In this document: positions 1 through 12,300 of the stretch, one piece after another
Numbering within the stretch: the first letter of the stretch is position 1
Layout: each line of letters opens with the position of its first letter
Assembly (NCBI RefSeq): GCF_050948215.1
Contig: NC_135150.1
Location: 19,571,943 to 19,635,942, forward strand
DNA from: Halictus rubicundus
Taxonomy: Eukaryota; Arthropoda; Insecta; Hymenoptera; Halictidae
DNA: 64,000 bases
Direction of reading: 5' to 3'
Made by a program: the position numbers and the translations under genes
Notes under the pieces: generated by a model
What the model was told of the DNA's origin: nothing
Database searches by the model: none
What the model saw: the letters and a program-made list of their open reading frames with translations, nothing else

Positions 1-3000
1 TTACAAATTGCTAGCGTTATGCATGCGTGAGAACGTAGCTCTTCCCGTGAAGCTCTCCGCTCTTCGTACGCTGGACGCGGCATTGATAAGTCCTGTGATT
101 GTCCAGGACTTCCTCAAGTCAAAGAGCAATTTGTATAAGAACGCCCTGATGATGTTGGACACGGCCAAGCTGGCTAGATTGAAGTACGCGTTGAGCTCGT
201 TGCTCCGAAAGGTGCACACGTATGAATTCCTCGAGGAGGTGGAAGAACTGGACGAACTGGCCGTGACTGAGCTGACAAGCACATACGTCTGCGCACCTAC
301 GTTAATGGCCCAGCCGAAGCGTCAGCTTCCAGCTGGAGTTCAGATGGAATTCGAGCGCGAGCAAAATCGAAATCCGCGTGGCCACCTGATTGCGTACTTC
401 GAGCACCACAAACTCTTGTACCACATTCTCGTGGCGCTTACTTCCCCAAAGTCGGATCTAAACTTGATCAAAGCCACTCGACACTTTCTGTTGCGTCTTT
501 CCGACACCAAGGAGGGTTTGTTGTATCTACTGAAGGAACCGGAGGTCACAAAATTAATTTTGAAAGCCTTGAAGTGCGAATTACATGGTGCAGGATCCGT
601 CTTAGCCTGGCGACTTCAAGTTGTCCAGTGTTTATTACGATTGAGACATCAACCCTCCGACTGGTTGGCCCTGAAGAAGCTGCACTCTTTTCTGACGTTC
701 CCAGAAGGCTTACAAGCCATAATAACAGTTCTTCCTACAGGAGAGTTTATCGACATCTTAATTCCCTATCTTTCTGATCCAAATCTGTGCGAATTTTCTG
801 CCGAGATCATATCGGCAACTATTAGATACTCTGATCGAATAGAAGTGTTCCAGAACCGTGCCGCAATTATCTTGGAAAAATCACGAGACCAAGCAGTTCT
901 GAAGGATGTTACCTCCTATATAACTACAGCTGCGCAACCAAGTCATTGGAACTACGGAGATGTTTCTCCACTAGTTGCGTGTATCAGGAAATACGCGGAC
1001 AAAGCAGCGTCTCTTCCAGGACAATTAATTACAGCATGCAGGATTTTGTACTATCTTGTTTTCCCGTTTAACAACGACGTGGATCCGTTAGAACCTTACA
1101 TCGAGTTGAAATACAGGAACGCGTTAACTCAGTTGTTCGCTGCTGATGGTCTAACAGCTCTCATCGCAGTGATGGCAAACATTTCCGAGTTCTATGAGCA
1201 GCCATTTTTGCATCGTGCAGCCCTAACCGGACGCAGGGGCTTGGCGTTGGTTGCGCTGCTTCTGCCATGTGTGAAATTAACTAGGGCATTATTGGAACGC
1301 CTTGTAAAATGTATGGCAACGGACTTCAAAGATCTGACGGCTGTGGTACCGCTTCTTGGTGTCTATTCGCTGGTCGAAGCTATTCCTCCTGTTCGAATTG
1401 TGCAGACTCTGTCCGAGGAAATAGTTGGAACTCTGTTGGTATTTACACAAGCCGTGGATTCAGATGGATCAGGGAACGTAGCGAAGTCTTTGTGGACGCA
1501 AATGCTGGGCGAAGTTCTCAAGATGGTTTCCCTCAGCCCTTGTAATTTCATACCTGGCTTGAAGCTTTTAACTAGACTATTACCACCCGTTCTGACTCTG
1601 AAAGAAACCATAACCGAAGACGCTACTAGATTGTTAGGTTTTCGAAAATTGTGGTCCGCTCATCTGCAGGCTCAAGCCAACAACTTGACCGAAACGTTGA
1701 GGCTGCTCTGCTCCAGCTGGAACAAGGATCTGCTTATCCTTCTTTCAAAAGTGTGCATGCAATTGAGCGATTTAGCGGCACCCACGGCGTTACTCGTCGG
1801 CAGATGCTTGTTGGATGGCATAATAGCTGCAGCCCCTTTAGAAAATAATGTTTTAATTCTTGCGCTACTCAGTGAACTCGCTAGGCACGCGCCTATGAAA
1901 GCAACGCTGCTGACTTTAACTAGCCCGGCGTCGAGAGCACAAGTGAAGTCCGACCAGAAATACCCACCTGTTATCGAGATGATGTGTACCGCGCTGAAAA
2001 GCACAAGCGACGTTAGGACGCAGTATGAAATACTCGATACCTTCGAGACACTGTGCGACTGCACGCTGAGTCTGATGCAAGAAGACTCCAACGAACCATT
2101 CGAGAAAAGACTGACGCACTCAGTACCAAGCAAAGAGCCGCTTCTATCGATTTTGGCAGCGCTCATTGACATTCTAGCAACTAGTACAAAATTCGAGTCC
2201 GAGATGCTTCAAAGTACGCTCCGGATACTCACGTCTCTTAGTAGCCACAACTATGGCCTCTATCATGTAAAAAGCTGTTTAGAAAATAATCCTGATGCGT
2301 TGCGATCTTTACTAGAACATATCTCCGCGTTAGAGGATCCCGAAGATCAACAGGTCGTTGATCTAACTATAATGTTCTTAGAGAATTTAATCGCATCGGA
2401 GTCGCAACGTAGATCGTTGCATCTGCGTGTCCAGCAACTGGCGTCGTTGATATCGTGGGAAAAAAGCGATCATCCGCTGGAAAAAATCAAAAGGGCGCAG
2501 GAGTTAGTAGAAATTTTGAAGTCTGCCGAAGACAAAGAAGAAAAAGAACCGATTCCGGAAATGTTAGAACCGTTGTTGCCAACTCCGGAGGCTTTGTTGA
2601 ATCAATTTTCTCAACGATGCTTAAGGATTCCGGATCCCGTGTTGAAACGACCAAAAAAATACACGTTTATGTCGCCGAGTCAAGTAGCAACCGAGAATAC
2701 AACAGATCTTTTGGCTCTCGTGAGTGAACTGCTTCCTGCCGATTTTAATTTATTGGCGGAGGCTCAGAATCTGTGTTCGAAGGCGCCGCTCGATGACGCT
2801 ACACAACCGCTGCAATCGAAATCTCAAAACGATGATCAAGAAGCTAGGGATATACAGAAGCAATCGACGTCTCCTGTTTCGAAAGTGAAACAACCGTTTG
2901 GTAAGATATATACATGTATTTATTACACGATAATAATTCGATTGAACCTGCAGAACATCTATCTACCCTCCAATAACTGAATCGGAATCGGAGGGTAGGT

Positions 3001-3390
3001 AGTATCAGTAACCTGTTCTACGAAAATTCTTTACATATATTTACAGATATACTATATACTGTATAAACATCATTCTTATTTCGTTTTTCTCTTGCAGTTA
3101 CACCGATGCGAGGCAGGACACAATTCTCAAACTCCTTGAGAGGTGGTCCAGTAGTGGGTGGCGTAGGCAGAGGAGCAGATCTATTTCGATCTAGACCACC
3201 AAACACCTCACGACCACCGTCTCTTCACGTCGACGATTTTGTAGCGTTGGAGACATGCGGCGCTCAACCGACGGGACCTACCGGTTACAACAAACTTAGT
3301 ATTCGTGGTACTTGTCCCTCCCGAGCGATAAACGCAGGAACAAGAAGTAGACCATGGGCTCAGGAAACTCGACCACCTTATCTGCGTTAA
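1..3390 (+). CDS. vir: virilizer (VIRMA/KIAA1429 homologue), C-terminal part
   Basis: Scaffold subunit of the nuclear m6A methyltransferase complex, which in insects also acts in sex-specific splicing. The frame is open from base 2, so the gene enters from the left. An exon runs to 2900, where the donor gtaagata follows. The next exon is 3098-3390, after the acceptor tttctcttgcag, and ends in TAA. The junction keeps frame (codon g|tt gives Val). About 1063 residues are visible. Most is helical, armadillo-like sequence rich in Leu, as in the family. The end carries an RG-rich segment and the SRPPSLHVDDFVALE block that I recognise from virilizer C-termini. The N-terminal VIR_N domain lies outside the window. 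Without the splice, the first exon would read 24 further codons into the intron. Confidence 0.93.
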
Positions 3391-3501
3391 GCTCGCGATA
3401 ACGTCCTGTTCACAATTCGCTAATTACAACCAGATGAATAATTTTGTAACAGTAGATTTAATATATCGTACAATAAGTTTTGTATAAAACTCTTTCATGA
3501 T

Positions 3502-3507
3502 AATAAA
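3502..3507 (+). terminator. poly(A) signal of virilizer
   Basis: Canonical AATAAA 112 bases after the vir stop codon. The PTCD1 stop codon on the opposite strand is only 55 bases further on, so the two 3' UTRs probably overlap. An ATTAAA variant for the minus-strand gene can be read at about 3456-3461. Confidence 0.65.
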
Positions 3508-3561
3508 GTTATTTGTACATGTCCTAAAACAAAATACCTCGCATATTTACTCGTAACGGTA

Positions 3562-5585
3562 CTAATTTCGATTTCTCGACACTGTAACGATATCATCCTT
3601 TTGCATCTTCTGGACCCAAGCGTCGTATACTATCTTGTAACTGTTATACTCTCTCCTCAGTTGCTGTATTTCTTTACGATTGTATCTGTTCTGAAATAGC
3701 AATAAATAACAAAATATAGATTAGGAAACATTAAAATAGCCCTTTCAGTCAAAATTATGTACCTACCTCCGTTTTTAATTCTTTCAATATCAGTTTTTCA
3801 AAGTTTTCTAAGGTTTCCCTTATGTACTTGTTAGGTTTCATATTGTGTTTGGACATATAATTCAATAAAAATTCCACATATTTGAAATTCCTTCCATAAC
3901 ACGCATTGTGCACTAACGCCCCTATTATTATGTGATTTGATGCAAATCCAATATTATTCATTTGTTCTAGAAGTTCTATTCCATATGCGATTCTATGGCA
4001 TCCTAAGGCTAGTACTCCAAATGTCATAATGTCTGGCATTAGATGATGTTTCTGAATTTCGTTTAGAACGCGCTAAAATATAAATTATTGGAATAGGAAA
4101 TGATATATTAAATGTTACAATCGATTGAAACGTTATTAATTAATAACTTACTTTTGCCTGTGAAAATTGTTTCCTAAGATTTCTTTTTTTAATAAGCATA
4201 TTAAAGAAGCTAATATCTACTGTAATGTTTTCCGTATGAATATATTTCAGAAATAAATTCTCTGCTTCCAAAGAAGGTGGTAGCAGTTCCATGAACATAG
4301 TCATTGTTTTCACATCAGGAATTACATTGTCATTTTTCATTCTTTCTAACATTTTCTCTATTCCACCAAACAAAATTAGTCGATTATTTTTCAGTATTTT
4401 ATTCAAATTGTTAGATATTTTCACAGATTGATTATATAGAATCGCTTCAGAATCCATTTCAATGAGATTTTTACTTTCCCTATCTTCTGATTGATTTTTA
4501 GTCAAAGTAATAAGGGAGAAACTCAGTGCTGGCGGAGAATCTAACAAATCTGGTCTGCCAGCTTCCTGAAGTGTAATTTGAGCAGCGGGAAAATCAGGTA
4601 TTAGAAATTCATTTATATTCAGTTTACCAAACTGTGTATCTCTGATTGCTCTCAAAAGTAGATTGTAATGAATTATAGTTGGTTTTATTTTATATCTTTT
4701 CATTTGATGCCACAGAATCAGAGCATACCTTAACCCGTTTGCTTTGTCACTGATCGCTGCATGAAACAGAACACCAAATATAGTGCTTGAGACCAATTTC
4801 TTGTCCCATGCTTCATCCGCTATTTCAAAAGCAGTCTTGATTTGTTTATGCCAGCTATAAGCTTTTATAAGAGTGGCATAATGTGTTTCATTTAAAGCAA
4901 TATTTTTTACACAAAAAGTCTCTCTCAAGTTTTGTAAACATTCCAAAGCTTTGTCCGTGTCCTTTGATACTGCACAAGCATTAAGTAAACTATTGTATAT
5001 CGCTTCGTTTGGTACCATCCCACGTTTCTTTAGTTGGTTGTAAAGCTTAAAGCATTTCTCCATGTGGCCTTGCTGAGAAAACCCATAAATTAACAAGCTG
5101 TACATATATAAAGTAGGTTGGTCGCGATTCTCTTTAACTAAATCTAGTACGCTCAACGCTAGCTCCAAATTCCCCTGTTTCATATGAGACTTAATAAGTT
5201 GAGCATATTGTCCTGGACTTAATTTTTGCGATCTTGGAATTTTTGCATCATTTTCTGTAATCTCCTCCTCTTCTCTTTCTGCTTCATCCATTTCAATTCT
5301 CTCATATTTTTCGTTCGAAAGATCTCCGAATACGTTAGCATCTTTGGGTAATGTTGACGTACAGAAATTTCTGTTCAAACCAAACTGGTAGAAATGACTT
5401 CCTCTATCTTGCTTCGGTCTACTATTCCTATCTATTTTAGATTTTTCATCTGAACTTACATCCGTATTTATACAACTGCTGTACCTGCACGCATTTTGTA
5501 TGCATAGAAATTGTCTTTGTTTGATGTGATGAACACTGCAGTTTATATAACCTGTTAGAATGTTTGGCTTCAGAAACGAATTCAT
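3562..5585 (-). CDS. PTCD1: pentatricopeptide repeat domain protein 1, mitochondrial
   Basis: Mitochondrial RNA-binding PPR protein. The vertebrate family member acts on leucine tRNAs and 16S rRNA of mitochondria. Three exons on the minus strand: 4152-5585, 3767-4072 and 3562-3690, with donors gtaagt and gtaggt and acceptors ttttag and tttcag. All junctions are phase 0, giving 622 aa against about 700 in human. The N-terminus is basic and Ser-rich, fitting a transit peptide. Residues about 120-330 hold PPR units such as YNSLLNACAVSKDTDKALE. Later blocks match human PTCD1 closely, for example GLRYALILWHQMK, LILFGGIEKMLERM and DIMTFGVLALGCHR. The start is the first ATG of the frame. The gene is convergent with vir and divergent from TPR. 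Confidence 0.92.
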
Positions 5586-6377
5586 ATTCCACAGAAATAT
5601 TTTAGGCTCATTTATTGAGTTTCTTTAAATTTCTTCAAAAAGATACGATCTTTCTATGGTTAATTTTTAATGGTTAATTGAGGTATCATTCACATGAAAT
5701 AATTCTATTCCCACGTGTGGAGTGCAATACGATGCCGCATATCAAGTTTTACATTGGAAAATACTTTTCAAACGCATGTATCACCTGGAATGGAAAAATT
5801 TTGTGAAACGTACAATTTAAATAAAAAAACATAGATACATACATATACTTGCGTGAAGCAAAGGGGCATACTTTTTAAGTTGTTTTTAAAAAAAGGGGGG
5901 GAGAATGTATTATGAATACTCGGTGTATAGTTTTGGGAGGAAGAAAGAACGAAAACGGCGTATTTGAAAAAGGGAAATGCAATGTATTTATCTAGATTTA
6001 AAAAAAACTCAAATCGAGAGAAACTGTGTGCGTGCATTCATACTGATTCATTGATTCATATGAAATATGTACATGTAGTAAGAACGGTGCCGGTAAATTG
6101 GTTACCATTGAACTTGATCGAAAATTGGCGCACTAGCGCTGTATACGTTTGATCGGAACGTTGTACCAGGTTGTACATATTTTTCACAGTTTCCAGTGAG
6201 CCGCGTCAGTTGGCGTCAGTTCGATAAAGACCACAGTGAATTACAGAGTGGAAGGCGATAGATACTGGATGTACCGTCAAATGCGCCTCCAATCTTACAG
6301 AATTAATCTTGAAGCACGAGTTTATTGTTGAAAGAAAGGTTCGCTTGATTAACGGATACACCGTTCAACAAGGAAAG
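5586..6377. promoter_or_regulatory. divergent promoter region PTCD1 / TPR
   Basis: About 790 bases separate the two divergent start codons. On the plus strand, two arthropod initiator matches (GTCAGTT) sit at 6205-6211 and 6215-6221, about 160-170 bases before the TPR ATG, with no clear TATA box. That suggests a TATA-less promoter for TPR. Start sites for PTCD1 are not obvious. A short A-run and G-run at about 5886-5903 is low-complexity sequence. Confidence 0.4.
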
Positions 6378-9300
6378 ATGGAAAAGACAGACGAGAACGA
6401 GCACAATGCATTGCGAGAAGCTTTAAGTGACGAAGAATTGACGCAAATCCCGGAAGGATGCGTTAAGAAATTAAACGCGTTCTTTAACGAGAGATTCGAG
6501 CAATATATTACAGCCAAGGCAGTTTTCGAAACCAACAAAAAGAACTTCGGTAAGCTCCGATTAAATTTCGCATTTTTTGTCGCGATAACGATTGCCCGGT
6601 TTATTTACATGAAGAAGATAACCTCTTCTCGCGCGTACAAGGCGCCTTATTTTGATCTATGCCGACAATGCATTCCTCTTCCAATTTCTCGTTGTTTGTA
6701 GAAATATTTTGGATTGCGCTTTGCCTATTTCTGATCGCTTATCTAAATTGTTTTTTCGAGTGGAATAATATGTTCATTTTTTGAACGAATTTATATCTTG
6801 CTGCAAAATAATATACACATGTAGTTTGTATAAGAAATGTTCCTTATACGATCAAATACATGTCTACAATACGATCGTTCTCATTATTCCTTTGAGATTT
6901 TAGTTATCGTTCGACTATGTTGTATGTAAATGTTTACAGATCAAACTTTGGAGAAATTACAAAAGAGTTTAACGGAAGAGAAATCGAACTTCGAGGAATG
7001 CAAGGAAAAGCTGACATTATCAGAGAAATATAATGGTGAATTGCAAACTAATTTGGACGAAGCCAAGAATGAAATATCAAAATTACAGGAGTCTGTTAAA
7101 AGGTATTTCGAAAAATATATCTATTGTAACAATTTTAATATTTAATTCAACGTATAACATCGCAGATTGGAGAAAGAAAATGCAGACCTACGCAAACACA
7201 GAGACACAGTTGTGGACGAAAGGGATGCGTTGCAGCTACAGGTCGAACGACGAGATACAGAGATCGAAAGGATGCACACTGAAATGTCCTCTTTGGGCAC
7301 GCAACTACAGAATGCTGTTGCTTCTAAATGCCAAGCTCTGGCAGAGACAGAGGAGATTCGGAGTCGTGAAATGACTCTGGAATTTAAGTATGATCACTTT
7401 TGTTTGAACATGATACGCGATCTTGTTTCCCAGATACAATGAGTAAAATGTTTCAGGGAGAAACGGTTAGAGCAAGAGAGAGCTTTGATACAACAACAAA
7501 TGGCAGGACTGGAGGAAGAACTGACGAAGAGGATGTCAGAATTGCAAGCAACTAGAGCAGAAACCTCGGCACGAGCTCTTTTAACCGATACCCGATTGTC
7601 ACAGCGCGACGAGGAATTACGTATTGCTAACGACGCAGCAACGCAATTGCGGGAATCTTATTCAGCTCTTCAAAGACGCTGCGACGAGCTCGCTCAAAAA
7701 CTGGAAGAACAACGTACACAAGAAATTTCCATGCATGCCTCTTATAGGGAAGAGATCGGTGCCCAAACCAGACTAGCGGATCTTTACAAAGGCATGGCCG
7801 ACGAAGCCAATGCAAAGGCCGAAGAATTCAGTAATGCAGTTAAAGAACTTCAAGAATTATTGGAACACGCCACTCATCAATATGGAGAACTAGAGTCGAC
7901 ACACGCCCAGCTTCAGGTGCAGCACAAAGAGGAATTGGAAGAGAAGGAACAGAAAATAGAGGAACTCTCGAAAGAATTGGAACATGCAAATGAATTGCTT
8001 AAGAACATCAAGCAAGGTAATTAGTAGAGGTGTGCGAGAACACGATAATGTCAGGTCGGAAATTTTTTTCAGAATTGAGACGATTTCTCGAGCACTAAAA
8101 CTAGTAACTAATTGCTTTAACTAAATGTGATTTATTTATTTACTTACGCGTTGTTTTACAGAACGATTGGATCAAGCTGTCGAGCAACTTGCGCCAACTG
8201 CAGCCATAGCTAGTCGCGTGCTGAGGAAAGGATTGAGTCTCACTCAGATCTACACACAGTTAGTCGAAGTATCGAATGAACTGACGTCGGAACGCGAAGA
8301 AAATGAACGCCTGAAGTCCCAGATGGACGTGATCTTGCGCGAATTGGTGGAGAAAGCGCCTATTTTGCAGCAACAACGCGAAGATTATGAAACTGCTATG
8401 GGAAATATTACGACGCTTACATCGAGATTAGACGAACTTCTAGCGGAGAATCATAAACTGCAGGAAACAACGGATGAAGCGAATCGTCTTGCCAAACATC
8501 ATACGAAGGAAAATCAAAGGCTAAAGACAGAGCTATCAGATTTGGCGCGTCAGGTACGTCAAAATTGCAGTTGCGTCCGTTGACGAAGTTGTACAGTCGA
8601 CAGAATTGTAACTAATTGTTGTTGCGTTTCAGGTGTGCTTCCTCTTGAAAGAAGTTCAGGAAAGCAGATGCGGTGCAACTATGAATTCAAGTGAATTCTC
8701 GAATTCGGTAGACATGGAAAATCTGGCCTCATCAGAGATTATCAGCAAGAAGCTTGTTACTTTCAAAGACATCGAAGAATTGCAAGAAAACAATCAGAAA
8801 TTATTATCAATAGTTCGTACTCTATCATCGAGACAAGAGGAAATTGAGAGAGCAACTGACGAAATCAATTCTGGCGAAATGAAAGAGAAATTGGACAGGT
8901 TTGTACTTTTATCGTACATTGTGCGTACTCTTACAGATACTTCGACTAATTCTAATTTCTTTGAATTGATGACAGGTATTTAGAACAATTGGAGGATATG
9001 CAAGCTTCTCAAGACAGACAAACGAAAATGCTAGAGGGTCTTTTGAGGCAAAGGGATATGTACAAAAATATGTATCAACAATGCTTGAAGCAGACTGGTG
9101 GATCAGAGAAGAAAGAGGACCTCGAAGCACTCGAAGGAGACACAAAAGTAGAGGATGGAGAGAAACTTGTCGCTGACAAGTCATCCAAGGCCGATCAAAC
9201 CGATGCCAGCGCGGAAAAAGAATTGAAAAAGCAATTAACAGAATGCGAGTCTAAATTGAAACAGGTTACAGATGAATTCGACACTTACAGAAAAGAGAGA

Positions 9301-12300
9301 ACAGCTCACGAGAAAATGTTGGGCGAAGAAGTCGATAGGCTTAGAAAACAAGCGGAAGCAAGTTCGGGTCGCTGTTGCAGGTTGAAAGCACAACTAGACT
9401 CCGCGAACGATAGGTTTAATCTCCTGCAGGCGAACGTTGCTTCTTACAAATCCCAGATAAAGGTGCTCGAGGAGAAATGCTTCAATTACAACGTAACAAT
9501 CGGTGCGACGAATTCATTGATACCGGGAATACTCAATTTAAAACAATTGTACGGCTGTATAATTACTGGAATTGTTTTTGTCCACAGGCAAACATGAACA
9601 AAGTTTGATGATTTTGAAAGACGAAGCTTTGTCAGCCCAGACGCGGCTGTCTCGAGCGGAAGTGCAGCTAGAGAACATACGACAGGAGAGACAACTTCTG
9701 CGTGATTCGGAGGGTCGTCTGCTGAAGGAGCGCGAAATATTCCAGCGAGAGCGTCAAACGCAAGCCCTGCTGCGAGCTGACGTCGAGTCTATCAAAGCTA
9801 GTTTGGAACGTGTTCAAGCTGAGGGTCAGCTGCGCGCAGAACAACGTCTGGACGATGCGACGAGAGAGTGTGCAGCGTTGAGGCGACGATTGCAGGAAGA
9901 ACAGGACAGATTCAGGGAATTATCAGGACATTTAGAAAGACAGCTAACCACCGCGCAGGAAAGACTGGCGGAGGAACGCAATATAACGCAGCAAGTCAAA
10001 ACCGAGCTGGAGCAAGCCCGCCAATCTGATACCCAGAACGCGCAGCGCATCGAAGAACTCAACACCAAACTTCGACAAGCTGTTAGCCATGCTATCTCGA
10101 AGCCCTTCACTGGTACGTGTACTATACGGGGCTGTATTTTTGTATAATTAGTAGATGTGCACGAGAACCCGAAAATATCGGGTCTGGACGGGACGAAAAT
10201 TTTATTTGGAGTCGGGATGGGCTCTCGAATATATTAGGATTCCCAAGCACATTCGGGTTCTTGAATGTATCGGAATTCTCGACAATTTTCAGGATTACAT
10301 ATTCTCGAAAATCTTAATATATTCGTTTCGACTCGATGCTTGCTCGACCCGTCCCGACTATCGGGTTCTCGCACACTTCTAATAATTAGTTGGTTGACGA
10401 TTATGTATAAAATTCTGTGGCTACATAAACTTGCAGGTGACGAAAATCTCGTGAAGAGATTAAAAGAAATCGAGATGCAACTCGCGGCGTCGCAGGCGGA
10501 AGCGAAGTCACTGTCAGAACAGTTGAAAGCCGCACGGCAGCAGAGCCAGCAGTATTGTGACATAGCCGAAAGTTCAGAAGCGCAATTACGAGAGCTAACC
10601 ACGCAATATAATAAGTCGAAAGAGGAATTAGAAACGGCCTTGAAAGCAGCACGCGTAGAAGTAATGGGTCTTCAGAAGAGGGTGCAGGAATTAGTAGAAG
10701 AATTAGCGAAAGTCTCTAGTGGTAGACAAGAAACCGATTCAGAGTTACGAGAGAAATTAGCTGACGCGGAAAGAAAGCTTGAAGAATTCTACGAAATTAA
10801 AGGAGAATTAGAAATCGTTAAAAGTGACTTACAAACTGCTTCCATAACTGCGAAAGAGGCCGAAGAGAAATACGCTAGAGAAATGGTTCTGCATTCGACG
10901 GACATTCAGGTGAATGCTTTAAAATATTAAGTCTTTTGCACTAGTATTTTCATTTAGGCGAGATCGAAATGTTTTAAATAAACCATGTGTTTTCATTCTA
11001 GGCATTAGCTAAGCTTAAAGTAGAAGCTCGATTGGTAGACCAGAAGATCACAACACTAACCCAAGAAAGAAACAGTGCTGTAGAAGCTTTGGAACTCGAG
11101 AGAGCGGCTTGTCAAGAAAGGGAGAAGAAATTCCACACGGAGATGCAGGAAATGCAACAAAGAATAAACGACTTGGATGCACAAAATACTATTTTACACA
11201 ATCAAATTCAGGAGTTGAGCGACAAAGCAGCGATCATGCATAGTCAGCAAACTAAGATCAGCGGTCGGGATAGTCCCGATACTAGTTTCGAAGCGATGAA
11301 TCGCAGCTTTAGCGGACTAGAAGACGACTCTAAATCGGCCGAGCAACTGTTGAGAGTTATGAAGTACCTGAGACGCGAGAAGGATTTGGCTGTAACGAAG
11401 TTCGACGTTCTTCGGGCGGAGAATCTCAGAATAAAATCCCAAGCGGAGGTCAGTATTGTGAACACTATTAGGTTATTGCGTATGAAATGTCCGATTTTAG
11501 AATGCAAATGCTATGAAGCGTTTAAATCAACAGATGCTATTACAATAAGGAGGTTTATTATATACAGCAATCTAATAAAAAAATTCTTAGTACATAGCTA
11601 ACAGGAAACATTTGTTCACAGGTGTTGGAAAAGAGATTGAAAGAGACAGAAGCTATTCTGAATTCGGAGAGGGAGAAATCCGAGATCGACGTGGTGACCA
11701 CCTCCAAGCATGCAGAATTGCTGAGAAAAGTTGAAACCTTGAATGCGATCACGGATTCGAACAGAATCCTAAGAGAGGAGAGAGATAACTTGAGCGGAAA
11801 GGTGCTAGAGCTTACTGCAAAGGTTGCGGCGCTTTCTGAGGAGGTAGGACCCCTTCGAGACTCGACGCGAGACTTGCAAGTGAAGACCGAAGCTTTGACG
11901 CAAGAGAACTCGAGTCTCAAAGCAGAGGCAACCAGATGGAGACAGAGAGCCAACGCATTGGTGGAGAGAGCTAACAAAACGAGTCCGGAAGACTGGCGCA
12001 GATTGCAAACGGAACGCGAGAATCTCAGCAAATTGCTCACGTCTGAACGCGAGACACACGCGAAACGCGCGGAAGAAATGACTCAGCTGAAGACCGAGAA
12101 GTCCAAGCTCGAAGAACAACTGCTTCAGCTTCAGAAGCAAGTGCAAGCTCAAGCAGAACAAATTCAGAAGACCTCCGAGGAAACCCGCAAGCTTAGCCAG
12201 GACTTGAGCGAAGCTCTCACTGACTCCTCCAACAAGTCCAAAGATCTGGCAACGATGAAGAAGGAGCTTGGAGACAAAGAAGCGGCTCTGAACGACATCA

